NCBI GenBank assembly: GCA_902556265.1
Contig: CACDVM010000005.1
Coordinates: 1-64,000 of the forward strand
DNA length: 64,000 nucleotides
Source: an uncultured Pelagibacteraceae bacterium
Lineage (GTDB): Bacteria > Pseudomonadota > Alphaproteobacteria > Pelagibacterales > Pelagibacteraceae
Direction of reading: 5' to 3'
Below are positions 55,646 through 64,000 of the stretch, one piece after another (position 1 is the first letter of the stretch; every line of letters begins with the position of its first letter). The position numbers were made by a program, and so were the translations under genes. Below the pieces are notes generated by a model, which was given only the letters and a program-made list of their open reading frames with translations, was not told where the DNA came from and did no database searches.

Positions 55646-56173
55646 ATGATAAGAAAAGTTTTAACACTGGCTTTATTTTTTGTTATTTTTTCATTTAATC
55701 ACCAAATAAAAGCAGAGGACAAAATAGGATTTATAGATTTAACTTATTTATTTAATAACTCAAATGTAGGAAAAAGTATTAATAAAGAAATTAAAAGCAG
55801 AAACGATAAAATTAATAGTGAATTTAATGATTATAAAAAAAAAATTGAAAAAGAAAAAAAAACTTTATTAGCTCAAAAAAATGTTATTGCAGACGATGAA
55901 TATAGAAAACAACTAATTCAACTCGAAAAAAATATTAAAGAGTATAACTCTATAATTTTAAAAAAAAGAAATGAACTTTCTAAATTAAATAATAAAGTTA
56001 GAACAGATTTTTCAAATAAATTAAGACCTGTATTAGAAGAATATTCTAAAGAAAATTCAATAGGCATGATTATAAGAAAAGAAAATCTATTAATTGGAAA
56101 AAATACTCTTGATCTTACAAAAGGTATTTTAGAAATATTTAATAAAAAAGTGAAAAAAATTTCTATTCAATAA
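55646..56173 (+). CDS. skp: OmpH/Skp family periplasmic chaperone
   Basis: The 175-residue protein has a signal peptide (MIRKVLTLALFFVIFSF, cleavage likely after KAE region near residue 24) and then a long charged coiled coil (about 45-125), the tentacle structure of Skp. GFIDLTYLFNNSNVGKSINK is the conserved start of the mature domain. It carries unfolded outer-membrane proteins to BamA, encoded just upstream. Confidence 0.85.
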   Translation: MIRKVLTLALFFVIFSFNHQIKAEDKIGFIDLTYLFNNSNVGKSINKEIKSRNDKINSEFNDYKKKIEKEKKTLLAQKNVIADDEYRKQLIQLEKNIKEYNSIILKKRNELSKLNNKVRTDFSNKLRPVLEEYSKENSIGMIIRKENLLIGKNTLDLTKGILEIFNKKVKKISIQ

Positions 56174-56174
56174 G

Positions 56175-56618
56175 ATGAACTTAACTAAATCTGAAATAAT
56201 AGATCTACTTCCTCATAGAGAACCAATGTTATTAATTGATGAATTGAGAGATATCAAAAAATTACATTCTGCAACAGCAATAATGAATGTAAAAAAAGAT
56301 GGTTTTTACGTGCAGGGACATTTTCCAGACCAACCAGTAATGCCTGGTGTTCTTATAGTAGAGGCATTTGGTCAAGCCGCAGCTGCTTTGACGGCACATG
56401 GTATAGACAAAGAGACATATGAAAATAAACTAGTTTTCTTAATGAGTGTTGAGAAAGCAAGATTTAGAAATCCAGTCATTCCAGATTGTAAATTAGAGCT
56501 TAAAATAGAAGCCATCAGATCTCACGGGCGAGTGTGGAAATATAAGGGTGAAGCTTTTGTTGAGGGAAAAAAAATGGCTGACGCTCAATGGTCTGCAACT
56601 ATAGTCGACAGAAAATAA
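56175..56618 (+). CDS. fabZ: 3-hydroxyacyl-[acyl-carrier-protein] dehydratase FabZ
   Basis: The 147-residue hot-dog-fold enzyme has IDLLPHREPMLLID and GHFPDQPVMPGVLIVEAFGQ, with catalytic His49 and Glu63. It dehydrates 3-hydroxyacyl-ACP in fatty-acid synthesis and competes with lipid A synthesis for the same substrate. Here it comes before lpxD, while in most genomes it follows lpxD. Confidence 0.96.
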   Translation: MNLTKSEIIDLLPHREPMLLIDELRDIKKLHSATAIMNVKKDGFYVQGHFPDQPVMPGVLIVEAFGQAAAALTAHGIDKETYENKLVFLMSVEKARFRNPVIPDCKLELKIEAIRSHGRVWKYKGEAFVEGKKMADAQWSATIVDRK

Positions 56619-56672
56619 TTAGTAACATTTGTTGATACAGAGAATACTAAAATTTTTGATAAGTATTCTTTA

Positions 56673-57653
56673 ATGTTAAATCCATTTTTTAAAAATGTTG
56701 GTCCTTTCAATATAGAAAAATTATTGTCAAAAATTAATATTGAAAATAAAGAAAATTTTAAAAAAGACAAAATTTATAATGTTTCTGATCTAAATGCCGC
56801 TACTTATAAGGATTTAACTTTTTTTCATTCAAAAAATTATTCCGAATTAGCATCAAAAACAAAAGCATCCTACTGTATTACTTTAGCAAATCTTTCCCAT
56901 CTTTTACCGAGCTCATGTAAAAAAATTGTTGTTAAAAATGTATTATTAACAATGGCAAATATTACAAAAGAATTTTATCCAAAATCAATTGTTGATGATT
57001 TTGATGTGTCTGTAAAAGATATTTCCAAAACATCTTTAAAGAAAAAAGTAAAATTTGGAAAAAATGTTTTAGTAGGTAAAAATGTAAAAATAGGAAAAAA
57101 TTGTTTAATTGGTCATAATACGATTATTGAAAAAAATGTAATTGTTGGCTCAAATTGTTCCATTGGCTCTAATGTTATTATCAGAAACACAATTGTAAAA
57201 GATAATGTAAGTATTTTGGATGGATGTATTATTGGAAAAAAAGGTTTTGGTTTCTTTCCAAACAATGAAAAAAACATAAGATATCCTCATATTGGAATTG
57301 TTATTATTAACGAACACTGTGAAATTGGATGTGGCTCTACAATTGATAGGGGCTCATTGTCAAATACCATAATCGGTAAAAATACATATTTAGATAATCA
57401 GGTGCATATCGCTCACAATAATAAAATTGGAGATAATTGTATTATCGCAGGTCAAGTTGGTTTTGCTGGAAGCTCAACTTTAGGTAATAATGTTATGATT
57501 GGTGGTCAAGCAGGTGTTTCAGGTCACTTAAAAGTTGGAAATAATGTTCAGATTGGTGGTGGTAGTGGTGTTATTAAAGATGTGCCAGACAACACTAAAG
57601 TTATGGGATATCCAGCAAAAAATTTAAGAGAATTTATAAAAAACAATAGATGA
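56673..57653 (+). CDS. lpxD: UDP-3-O-acylglucosamine N-acyltransferase
   Basis: The 326-residue enzyme has an N-terminal uridine-binding domain (about 1-105; AATYKDLTFFHSKNYSELAS) and then many hexapeptide repeats forming a left-handed beta helix (about 115-300). The catalytic His lies in NQVHIAHNNKIGDN. It adds the second acyl chain in lipid A synthesis. ATG 56673 lies 54 bases after fabZ. It overlaps lpxA by four bases. Confidence 0.94.
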   Translation: MLNPFFKNVGPFNIEKLLSKINIENKENFKKDKIYNVSDLNAATYKDLTFFHSKNYSELASKTKASYCITLANLSHLLPSSCKKIVVKNVLLTMANITKEFYPKSIVDDFDVSVKDISKTSLKKKVKFGKNVLVGKNVKIGKNCLIGHNTIIEKNVIVGSNCSIGSNVIIRNTIVKDNVSILDGCIIGKKGFGFFPNNEKNIRYPHIGIVIINEHCEIGCGSTIDRGSLSNTIIGKNTYLDNQVHIAHNNKIGDNCIIAGQVGFAGSSTLGNNVMIGGQAGVSGHLKVGNNVQIGGGSGVIKDVPDNTKVMGYPAKNLREFIKNNR

Positions 57654-58426
57654 TAGATAAAACAGCAATCATAGACTCAAAAGCAAAATTAGACAATAAT
57701 GTTAAGATAGGTCCTTACTGCGTGATAGGCCCTAATGTTGAAATTGGAGAAAACACTATAATACAATCACATGTAAATATTTCTGGAAATGTTAAGATTG
57801 GCAAAGGTAACAAGATATATCCCTTTGTCTCAATTAATGACCCACAAGATTTAAAATATGCTGGAGAACCAACTAATCTGATAATTGGAGATAACAATAA
57901 GATTAGAGAATATGTAACAATAAATCCAGGAACAGTTGGTGGAGGTGGCAAAACAGTAATTGGAAATAATTGTTTATTTATGATCTCATCGCACATTGCT
58001 CATGATTGTCAGGTGGGAAACAATGTAATAATTGCAAATAATGTTCCATTAGGAGGACATGCAATCATTGAAGATAACGTTGTTATAGGAGGTAATTCTG
58101 CAGTTCAACAATTCACAAGAATTGGAAAAATGGCAATGATTGGTGGGATGACAGGTGTACTGCATGACGTTATTCCTTATGGATTGTCAACGGGAAATAG
58201 AAATTCATTACAAGGATTAAACTTAATAGGTTTAAGGAGAGCTAAGTTTGAAAACAAGGATATTTTAGGCTTAAGTGAAGCTTATAAGGAGATTTTTGCC
58301 ACAAAGAATATCAATGAAAATATAAGTAAATTGAATGGTTCTTTTCAAGAAAATCCACTAGTCAAGAATGTAATTGACTTTATAACAAAAGATAAAAAAA
58401 GATCTATTTGCACACCATTTTCTTAA
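57650..58426 (+). CDS. lpxA: UDP-N-acetylglucosamine acyltransferase
   Basis: The 258-residue enzyme consists of hexapeptide repeats from the start (IDKTAIIDSKAKLDNNVKIG), the catalytic His in SSHIAHDCQVGNN and the C-terminal helical domain with GLNLIGLRRAKF. It catalyses the first step of lipid A synthesis. It overlaps lpxD by four bases; lpxI follows after one base. Confidence 0.96.
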   Translation: MIDKTAIIDSKAKLDNNVKIGPYCVIGPNVEIGENTIIQSHVNISGNVKIGKGNKIYPFVSINDPQDLKYAGEPTNLIIGDNNKIREYVTINPGTVGGGGKTVIGNNCLFMISSHIAHDCQVGNNVIIANNVPLGGHAIIEDNVVIGGNSAVQQFTRIGKMAMIGGMTGVLHDVIPYGLSTGNRNSLQGLNLIGLRRAKFENKDILGLSEAYKEIFATKNINENISKLNGSFQENPLVKNVIDFITKDKKRSICTPFS

Positions 58427-58427
58427 A

Positions 58428-59222
58428 ATGATAGGATTAATTTTTGGTGATACAGATTTTCCAAAGGAAATTCTTAAAATTGTTAAAAAAAGAAAAATAG
58501 AATATTTAATAATTGATTTGTCAAAATCAAAAAAATTTAAACAAGAAAAAAAATCTCATTCAGTATCTATAGGTCAATTTGGTAAAATTATTAATATTCT
58601 TAAAGAAAATAACTGTAAAAAAGTCTTATTTGCTGGAAAAGTAAATAAACCTAACTTTTCAAAATTAAAATTGGATTTTAAAGGTATTTATTATATTCCC
58701 AGGATAATTAAAGCATCTAAACTTGGAGATGCAGCAATACTTAAAGAAATCATTAAAATATTATCTCAAAACAGGATAAAAACTGAAAATTCGCTTAAAT
58801 TTAATCCCGAGCTTTCATTAAAAAAGGGTAATTATTCCAATATTAAACCAAATAAAGAAGATCAATTAGATATAAAAAAAGCAATAAGAACTCTTAATAA
58901 TTTAAGACAATATAATTTTAGCCAAGGTGTTGTAGTTAGAAATAAAAAAGTAGTTTCTATAGAAGGAAAAGATGGAACTAAAAAGATGCTCGAAAAAAGC
59001 AAAAGTAAAAAATTAAGAAATCATGGAGTTTTAGTTAAATTTCCAAAAAAGAAACAAGACTTGAGAGTTGATTTACCTACTATTGGATTAAAAACTATAA
59101 AACAAAGTAAGACTGCAGGATTAAAAGGTATAGTTATAAAAAGTAAACAACATGTTTTTTTAGATAAAATTAAATGTATTAAATTTGCAAATAAAAATAA
59201 GATGTTTATCTCAGTACAATGA
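58428..59222 (+). CDS. lpxI: UDP-2,3-diacylglucosamine pyrophosphatase LpxI
   Basis: The 264-residue protein belongs to the LpxI (DUF1009) family, the alphaproteobacterial replacement for LpxH. Visible features are IGQFGKIINILKENNCKKVL, GKVNKPNF, LGDAAILKEIIKIL, the C-terminal catalytic region GVLVKFPKKKQDLRVDLPTI and TAGLKGIVIKS. It hydrolyses UDP-2,3-diacylglucosamine to lipid X, between LpxD and LpxB, which matches its position. It overlaps lpxB by four bases. Confidence 0.92.
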   Translation: MIGLIFGDTDFPKEILKIVKKRKIEYLIIDLSKSKKFKQEKKSHSVSIGQFGKIINILKENNCKKVLFAGKVNKPNFSKLKLDFKGIYYIPRIIKASKLGDAAILKEIIKILSQNRIKTENSLKFNPELSLKKGNYSNIKPNKEDQLDIKKAIRTLNNLRQYNFSQGVVVRNKKVVSIEGKDGTKKMLEKSKSKKLRNHGVLVKFPKKKQDLRVDLPTIGLKTIKQSKTAGLKGIVIKSKQHVFLDKIKCIKFANKNKMFISVQ

Positions 59223-60355
59223 AAAAGATTTTTATATTAACCGGTGAACCTTCTGGTGATAAACTTGCTTCCAAAGTCATATCTAAATTAAAAAAAAAAA
59301 ATCCTAATATTGTGTATTCTTGTGTTGGTGGCACACATTTAAATTCATTAGGTATAAAATCTATTTTTGATCTCAAGGAAATTACCTATATTGGTTTTAC
59401 AAGTGTTTTCTTAAATATTTTCAAAATAAAGAATAAAATAAACAATACTGTAGATGAGATTATAAAATTTAATCCAGATATTTTATTTAGTGTAGATAGT
59501 CCTGATTTTACATTAAGAGTAGCTGAAAAGGTAAAAAAATTAAATAATGAGATCAAAACCGTTCATTATGTAGCTCCACAAGTATGGGTATGGCGAGAGG
59601 GTAGAGTAAAAAAGTTTAAAAATTTTTTAGATCATATTTTATTACTATTTGATTTTGAAAAGAAATATTTTGATAAAGAAAATATTCCAAATACTTTTGT
59701 TGGTCATCCATTATTAGAGCAAGAAACAAAAAACAAAATTGATTTATCTAATATAATACCAGAAAATAAGAAAATTATTTCTCTTTTTTCTGGTAGTAGG
59801 TCATCTGAAGTGAATCAACTGTTGCCCATTTTAATTAGTTTTATAAATATGATGAATGTAAAATTTGACAATTTCACTTTTGTTTTCCATACTACTGACG
59901 AAAATAAAAGTCTAATCAGTAAAAAAATTAATAATACAAATTTAAAAAATGTTGAAGTTATTTCTGATGAAAATATAAAAAAACAGATACTAAATAAATC
60001 TATTTTTGCAGTTTCTAAATCTGGCACAGTTTCTCTTGAAATTTGTAATGCAAAAGTTCCATCTATAATTATCTATAAAATGAATTTTTTGAATTTTTTA
60101 ATTGTTAAAATGTTGGTAAAAATTAAATTTGCTAACATCATTAATATTATTAATAACAAAGAAATAATCCCCGAATTAATCCAGAATGAATGTAATTCAA
60201 AAGAAATTTATAATTCAGTCGTTTATTTTTTAAAAAATCCAGAATTAATGAAAAAACAAATTAACGATTGTGAGGAAACTTTAGCTAAAATCAGATCAAA
60301 AACTTCATCCTCAGATGAAGCCTCTTCAGTGTTAACCAAGTTTCTTATTAGTTAA
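59219..60355 (+). CDS. lpxB: Lipid-A-disaccharide synthase
   Basis: The 378-residue GT-B glycosyltransferase has TGEPSGDKLASKVISKL, VDSPDFTLRVAEKVK, VHYVAPQVWVWREGRVKKF, GHPLLEQE, FSGSRSSEVNQLLP and the donor-binding KSGTVSLEICNAKVPSIIIY. It joins lipid X and UDP-diacylglucosamine. Its last 24 bases overlap the end of the convergent gltX gene. Confidence 0.95.
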   Translation: MKKIFILTGEPSGDKLASKVISKLKKKNPNIVYSCVGGTHLNSLGIKSIFDLKEITYIGFTSVFLNIFKIKNKINNTVDEIIKFNPDILFSVDSPDFTLRVAEKVKKLNNEIKTVHYVAPQVWVWREGRVKKFKNFLDHILLLFDFEKKYFDKENIPNTFVGHPLLEQETKNKIDLSNIIPENKKIISLFSGSRSSEVNQLLPILISFINMMNVKFDNFTFVFHTTDENKSLISKKINNTNLKNVEVISDENIKKQILNKSIFAVSKSGTVSLEICNAKVPSIIIYKMNFLNFLIVKMLVKIKFANIINIINNKEIIPELIQNECNSKEIYNSVVYFLKNPELMKKQINDCEETLAKIRSKTSSSDEASSVLTKFLIS

Positions 60356-61732
60356 TCTTTTTGTCACTTCCTCTTTTCCAAGAGAAATAATTATATCATA
60401 TATACCAGGCCCAAATTTAGAACCTGTTAAAGCTATTCTTAAAGGCTGCCCAACTCCCTTAAAATTAGTATCATTTGATTTAATTAAATCGTTGACTATA
60501 GGCTCTAATGTTTCTTTACTTAGTTTATCAACGCTACCAAATTGATTATTAAAATCAGAAATGACTTTTTTAGCTTTATCATCTATTAATTTAATGTCGT
60601 TTTGATCAAAATTAACCTCATCCACTATTATATATTGACCATTATTAAATATATCTTCTAAGGTTTTAGCTTTATTTTTTAAGAAGATTAGAGATTTTTT
60701 AATCTTATCTTTCTTATCTGAATTAATTTCTTTTTTATATAATTTGCAATATTCGTTTAGTTGATCGAATAAATCTTTTTCATCGATATTCTTAATATAG
60801 TGCTCATTCATTGATAAAATTCTACTCATATCTAACTTAGATGGAGATTTACCAATTCCTTCAAGATTAAAATGTTTAATACTTTCTTCTAGAGTGAATA
60901 CTTCTTTATCTTTATAAGACCACCCTAATCTAAGAAGATAATTTCTTAGAGCATCTGGCATAATACCAATTTTAGAGTAATCATCTAACGTAGAAGCCTT
61001 ATCTCTCTTTGATAATTTTTTTCCTTCAATTGTATGAATCAAAGGTATATGTGCAAAAGAAGGTAACTCCCATTTCATAGCTTGATAAATTTGTATTTGT
61101 TTAAAAGTATTTATTTTATGGTCATCACCTCTAATAATGTGTGTCATATTCATTTGATGATCATCAACAGAAGCTGATAAGTTGTATGTTGGTGTACCAT
61201 CGTTTCTTAAAATAATAAAATCCTCAATAGTATTATTGTCTATTTCAACATCACCTTGCACTAAATCTTTTAGTACAGATGTTCCATCTATTTTACTTTT
61301 AAATCGAATTACTGGCTTGATATCTTTAGGAGCATCTGTTTCTTTTTTGTTTCTCCATTTTCTATCGTAAATGTAAGGAATTTTTTTTTGTCTTGCTCTT
61401 TTTTTTTGTTCTTCTATCTCTTCGCTTGAGCAATAACACTTATATGCATGACCGTTTTTAAGTAATTCATTTGCAACTTTTATATGATCTTCAATCTTTT
61501 TCGACTGGATATATTCTTCTCCATCGTAATTTATACCAATCCATTTAAGAGATTTAATTATTTGATTTTTATACTCATCTTTTGATCTTTCTTTATCCGT
61601 ATCTTCTATTCTTAAATAAAAATCACCTTTTTGGTTTTTAGAATATAACCAATTAAATAAAGCTGTCCTTACTCCACCAATATGCAAAGCTCCAGTAGGT
61701 GATGGAGCAAATCTTGTTGCTACTTTTTTCAT
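60332..61732 (-). CDS. gltX: Glutamyl-tRNA synthetase
   Basis: The 466-residue class I enzyme has the HIGH-type motif GALHIGGVRTALFNW (residues 15-29), the KMSKS-type motif KKLSKRDKAS and NLSASVDDHQMNMTHIIRGDD. The C-terminal half is the helical anticodon-binding region. It charges tRNA-Glu (and possibly tRNA-Gln, with GatCAB). It converges on lpxB with a 24-base 3' overlap and lies 22 bases after lexA on the same strand. Confidence 0.95.
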   Translation of the reverse strand: MKKVATRFAPSPTGALHIGGVRTALFNWLYSKNQKGDFYLRIEDTDKERSKDEYKNQIIKSLKWIGINYDGEEYIQSKKIEDHIKVANELLKNGHAYKCYCSSEEIEEQKKRARQKKIPYIYDRKWRNKKETDAPKDIKPVIRFKSKIDGTSVLKDLVQGDVEIDNNTIEDFIILRNDGTPTYNLSASVDDHQMNMTHIIRGDDHKINTFKQIQIYQAMKWELPSFAHIPLIHTIEGKKLSKRDKASTLDDYSKIGIMPDALRNYLLRLGWSYKDKEVFTLEESIKHFNLEGIGKSPSKLDMSRILSMNEHYIKNIDEKDLFDQLNEYCKLYKKEINSDKKDKIKKSLIFLKNKAKTLEDIFNNGQYIIVDEVNFDQNDIKLIDDKAKKVISDFNNQFGSVDKLSKETLEPIVNDLIKSNDTNFKGVGQPLRIALTGSKFGPGIYDIIISLGKEEVTKRLTNKKLG

Positions 61733-61754
61733 TAAAAATGTTTAGACTATTTTA

Positions 61755-62432
61755 CTAGAAGTTTCTATATAAAGATACTAATACGCCTTGTACTTTAACT
61801 CTATCTGGGCCAAATATTTTAGTTTCGTAGTTTTTATTTGCACTTTCAAGTGCTACCACTTTACCTTTTTTTCTAATTCTCTTAAGCATAGCTTCATGTT
61901 CATCAATTAAAGCAACAACTATTTTTCCATTATCAGCAGTGTCTGTTCGTTTGATTATAACAGTATCACCTTCGTTAATCCCCGCCTCAATCATTGAGTC
62001 TCCTTGAACTTTTAGACCAAAATAATCACCATTTTTTTCTAAATTACTAGGTAGGGGTATTCTTGATACTTCGTTTTGAATTGCTTCTACAGGAGTTCCT
62101 GCAGCTATTTTTCCTAAAACAGGCACTTCTACATCATCAGACATAGGCTTTACATCATCTAAACCACCTTTAATTACACTAGGAGAAAAACTATTGTAAA
62201 TATCATTAGCTGAAGCTGTTTCTGGTAATTTTATAACTTCTAACGCTCTCGCTTTATGAGCAAGTCTTTTAATAAATCCTCTTTCTTCTAATGCACTGAT
62301 TAATCTATGAATTCCTGATTTAGACTTCAAATTTAGCGACTCTTTCATTTCCTCGTAAGAAGGAGATACACCAGAGCTTCTCAACTTCTTGTTGATAAAT
62401 AAAAGCAGGTTTTTTTGTTTTTTTGTCAGCAT
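61755..62432 (-). CDS. lexA: LexA repressor
   Basis: The 225-residue SOS repressor has an N-terminal winged helix (SPSYEEMKESLNLKSKSGIH), the self-cleavage site Ala111-Gly112 (GKIAAGTP) and the Ser146 (QGDSMIEAG) / Lys184 (AMLKRI) dyad. A perfect GTTC-N7-GTTC box lies 25 bases before its start, so it represses itself. The neighbourhood with trpC/trpD upstream is the usual alphaproteobacterial one, although moaC and moeA, often found between, are absent. Confidence 0.95.
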   Translation of the reverse strand: MLTKKQKNLLLFINKKLRSSGVSPSYEEMKESLNLKSKSGIHRLISALEERGFIKRLAHKARALEVIKLPETASANDIYNSFSPSVIKGGLDDVKPMSDDVEVPVLGKIAAGTPVEAIQNEVSRIPLPSNLEKNGDYFGLKVQGDSMIEAGINEGDTVIIKRTDTADNGKIVVALIDEHEAMLKRIRKKGKVVALESANKNYETKIFGPDRVKVQGVLVSLYRNF

Positions 62433-62456
62433 AAGAACAAATATCGTACAAATTAT

Positions 62457-62471
62457 GTTCTACAAAAGTTC
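62457..62471. promoter_or_regulatory. LexA (SOS) box
   Basis: GTTC-TACAAAA-GTTC exactly matches the alphaproteobacterial LexA site GTTC-N7-GTTC and lies in the promoter region of lexA itself (start at 62,432 on the - strand). This supports SOS autoregulation and an alphaproteobacterial host. Confidence 0.8.
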
Positions 62472-62521
62472 TCTACAATTCACAATAGTAAAAAAAGCTA
62501 ATAAAATAGGGGATTATTCGG

Positions 62522-63313
62522 CTAAAGAACTGAAAAAATAGAATTATTATCCAGATCCTTCAAAAGTGATTCACCAATTAAAAAAGTTTTAATCGATGTT
62601 TTGTTTGAGAGCTCTAACAGTTCATCTTTTGTTTTTATTCCACTCTCAGAAATTAGTGGACCTTTGTGATTAACTAAAACTTCATAAATATCATAAGTTG
62701 TATTTATATCAGTTTTTAAAGTTTTTAAGTTTCTATTATTTATTCCTATCAAAGCATTTTTAAATTTTAATGCTTGTTTTGCTTCTTCAACAGTATGAAC
62801 TTCAACAATTATTGACATGTTTAATTTAAGAGCTTCAATATATAAATCATCAGCAAGTTTATCACTAACACCAGCTAATATAATTAATATTGCATCAGCC
62901 CCATAACTTTTTGCTAAAGGTATTTGAAATTTATCTACAAAAAAGTCTTTACATAAAATTGGTAAATTAACTCTCTGTTTAATTTTGCTAATATGCATCA
63001 TATTCCCTAAAAAAAAATCTTCTTCAGTTAGAACAGATAAACAAGTAGCTTTATTATTATTATATGTATTAGCTATTTTAACAGGATCATAATCTTTAAT
63101 AATAATACCCGCTGAAGGACTAGCCTTTTTAATTTCAGCAATAATTGAAAATTTATCTTCTTTAATGTTATTTTCAATTTTTTTTTTAAAATCAACAAAT
63201 GTTTTATTTTTACGAATTAATTCATTTAATGACTCTAATGAAATAGTTTTTTTTAAATTTACTATTTTTTCAATTTTTTTATTAATTATTTTTTCAAGAA
63301 CATTTTCAGCCAT
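62522..63313 (-). CDS. trpC: Indole-3-glycerol phosphate synthase
   Basis: The 263-residue TIM-barrel enzyme has SIIAEIKKASPSAGIIIKDY, LSVLTEEDFFLGN, LPILCKDFFVDKFQI, IIVEVHTVEEAKQAL, IGINNRNLKTLKTD and LISESGIKTKDEL, covering all phosphate and catalytic motifs. It makes indole-3-glycerol phosphate in tryptophan synthesis. Its start overlaps the end of trpD by eight bases. Confidence 0.96.
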   Translation of the reverse strand: MAENVLEKIINKKIEKIVNLKKTISLESLNELIRKNKTFVDFKKKIENNIKEDKFSIIAEIKKASPSAGIIIKDYDPVKIANTYNNNKATCLSVLTEEDFFLGNMMHISKIKQRVNLPILCKDFFVDKFQIPLAKSYGADAILIILAGVSDKLADDLYIEALKLNMSIIVEVHTVEEAKQALKFKNALIGINNRNLKTLKTDINTTYDIYEVLVNHKGPLISESGIKTKDELLELSNKTSIKTFLIGESLLKDLDNNSIFSVL

Positions 63314-64000
63314 TTTGGATTTTTTCTAAATGTTTAATAACTTTATTTGATAAAATATGTTCTCTTGCATTATTATATGCGTCAGCAAAATTTTGATGAG
63401 TTTCATTTACTATTAATCCTGCAGCAGCATTTAAGCATACAGCTTTAGAAAAATCATTATCTTCACCTTTGAATATATTAATCATTTTATCAGCATTAAA
63501 TTTTGCATCATCACCAACAAGATTATCGAATTTATCTGCATTTATATTTAATTCGTTAGGGTCAATAATAATTTCAGAAATTTTTTTATCTTTTAATTGA
63601 ACAATATTTGTTTTAGCATAAGGTGAAATCTCATCTAGACCATCTTCACTATTCACAACCCAAGCAAATTCAATATTTAAACTATTTAAAGCATTTGCAA
63701 ATATTTTTAATAGTTTTTTATCAAAAACACCAACCACCTGTCTTTTTACCAATGCAGGGCTACTTAATGGTCCAATCATATTAAAAATAGTTCTTTTTCC
63801 AATTTTTTTTCTAGTTGGACCAACAAATCTCATTGTACTATGATAATTTGGTGCAAACATAAAACCAAAATTATTTTTATTAATCTGATCTTCAATATCA
63901 TTTGGTTCTAGATTTATTTTTATATTTAAAGCCTCTAAAACATCACCTGATCCACACTTAGAAGATACAGCTTTATTACCATGCTTTGCCACTTTAACAC
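63306..64000 (-). CDS. trpD: Anthranilate phosphoribosyltransferase (5' end outside window)
   Basis: The frame is open to the window edge and the visible sequence begins inside the conserved VKVAKHGNKAVSSKCGSGDV, normally about 110 residues into the protein, so roughly the last two thirds are present. MFAPNYHSTMRFVGPTRKKI and TIFNMIGPLSSPALVKRQVV follow. It couples anthranilate to PRPP in tryptophan synthesis. It overlaps trpC by eight bases and forms an operon with it. Confidence 0.95.
   Translation of the reverse strand, partial: VKVAKHGNKAVSSKCGSGDVLEALNIKINLEPNDIEDQINKNNFGFMFAPNYHSTMRFVGPTRKKIGKRTIFNMIGPLSSPALVKRQVVGVFDKKLLKIFANALNSLNIEFAWVVNSEDGLDEISPYAKTNIVQLKDKKISEIIIDPNELNINADKFDNLVGDDAKFNADKMINIFKGEDNDFSKAVCLNAAAGLIVNETHQNFADAYNNAREHILSNKVIKHLEKIQNG

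Overview
The window looks like the chromosome of a SAR11-clade alphaproteobacterium (Candidatus Pelagibacter type) carrying the right-hand part of an integrated T7-like podovirus. The reasons are the very AT-rich, tightly packed genome with 1-20 nt gene overlaps, the compact single-copy housekeeping genes, the gene order tig-clpP-clpX-lon / nuoA-N / lolCD-dnaE / rpsB-tsf-frr-uppS-cdsA-dxr-bamA-skp-fabZ-lpxD-lpxA-lpxI-lpxB, and an alphaproteobacterial GTTC-N7-GTTC LexA box.

Prophage (1 to about 17,036, left end outside the window). All its genes lie on the + strand and look intact. The order is: internal virion protein (5' end cut by the window edge), a 1246-aa gp16-like core protein, three tail fibre or tail tip proteins (T7 gp17-like N-terminus with a cupredoxin-like tail; a small tail protein; a LamG-like fibre), a run of small membrane or secreted proteins that may be the lysis cassette, and small and large terminase. 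After two small basic proteins comes a strongly structured intergenic region that probably holds the joined phage genome ends. An early/lysogeny block follows: several unknown proteins, about 600 bp rich in RNA hairpins and palindromes, a winged-helix protein and a tyrosine integrase. Next to the integrase is a complete phage tRNA-Leu(UAG), and about 90 bp further on is the 3' half of the host tRNA-Leu(UAG), which marks the right attachment site in the anticodon arm.

Host part (17,037 to 64,000). A proteostasis cluster (tig, clpP, clpX, lon) starts 12 bp after the split tRNA. Then come a GT-C-like membrane protein, tRNA-Val and tRNA-Asp, and a complete 14-gene NADH dehydrogenase operon preceded by a Fur-box-like palindrome. 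The operon runs directly into birA, coaX, rnj, a DUF1467 protein, proS, lolC, lolD and dnaE. The rpsB gene has a pseudoknot-like leader and opens the translation and envelope cluster that ends in lpxB. On the opposite strand lie gltX, lexA, trpC and the 3' part of trpD.

The most interesting parts are the att/tRNA arrangement, in which a phage tRNA may replace the one it breaks; the possible terminator/antiterminator RNA and operator arrays in the lysogeny block; the copper-site-like tail fibre domain; and a repeated ACTATAAGT element that may be the phage RNA polymerase promoter. All calls come from reading the sequence; no database search or folding program was run.
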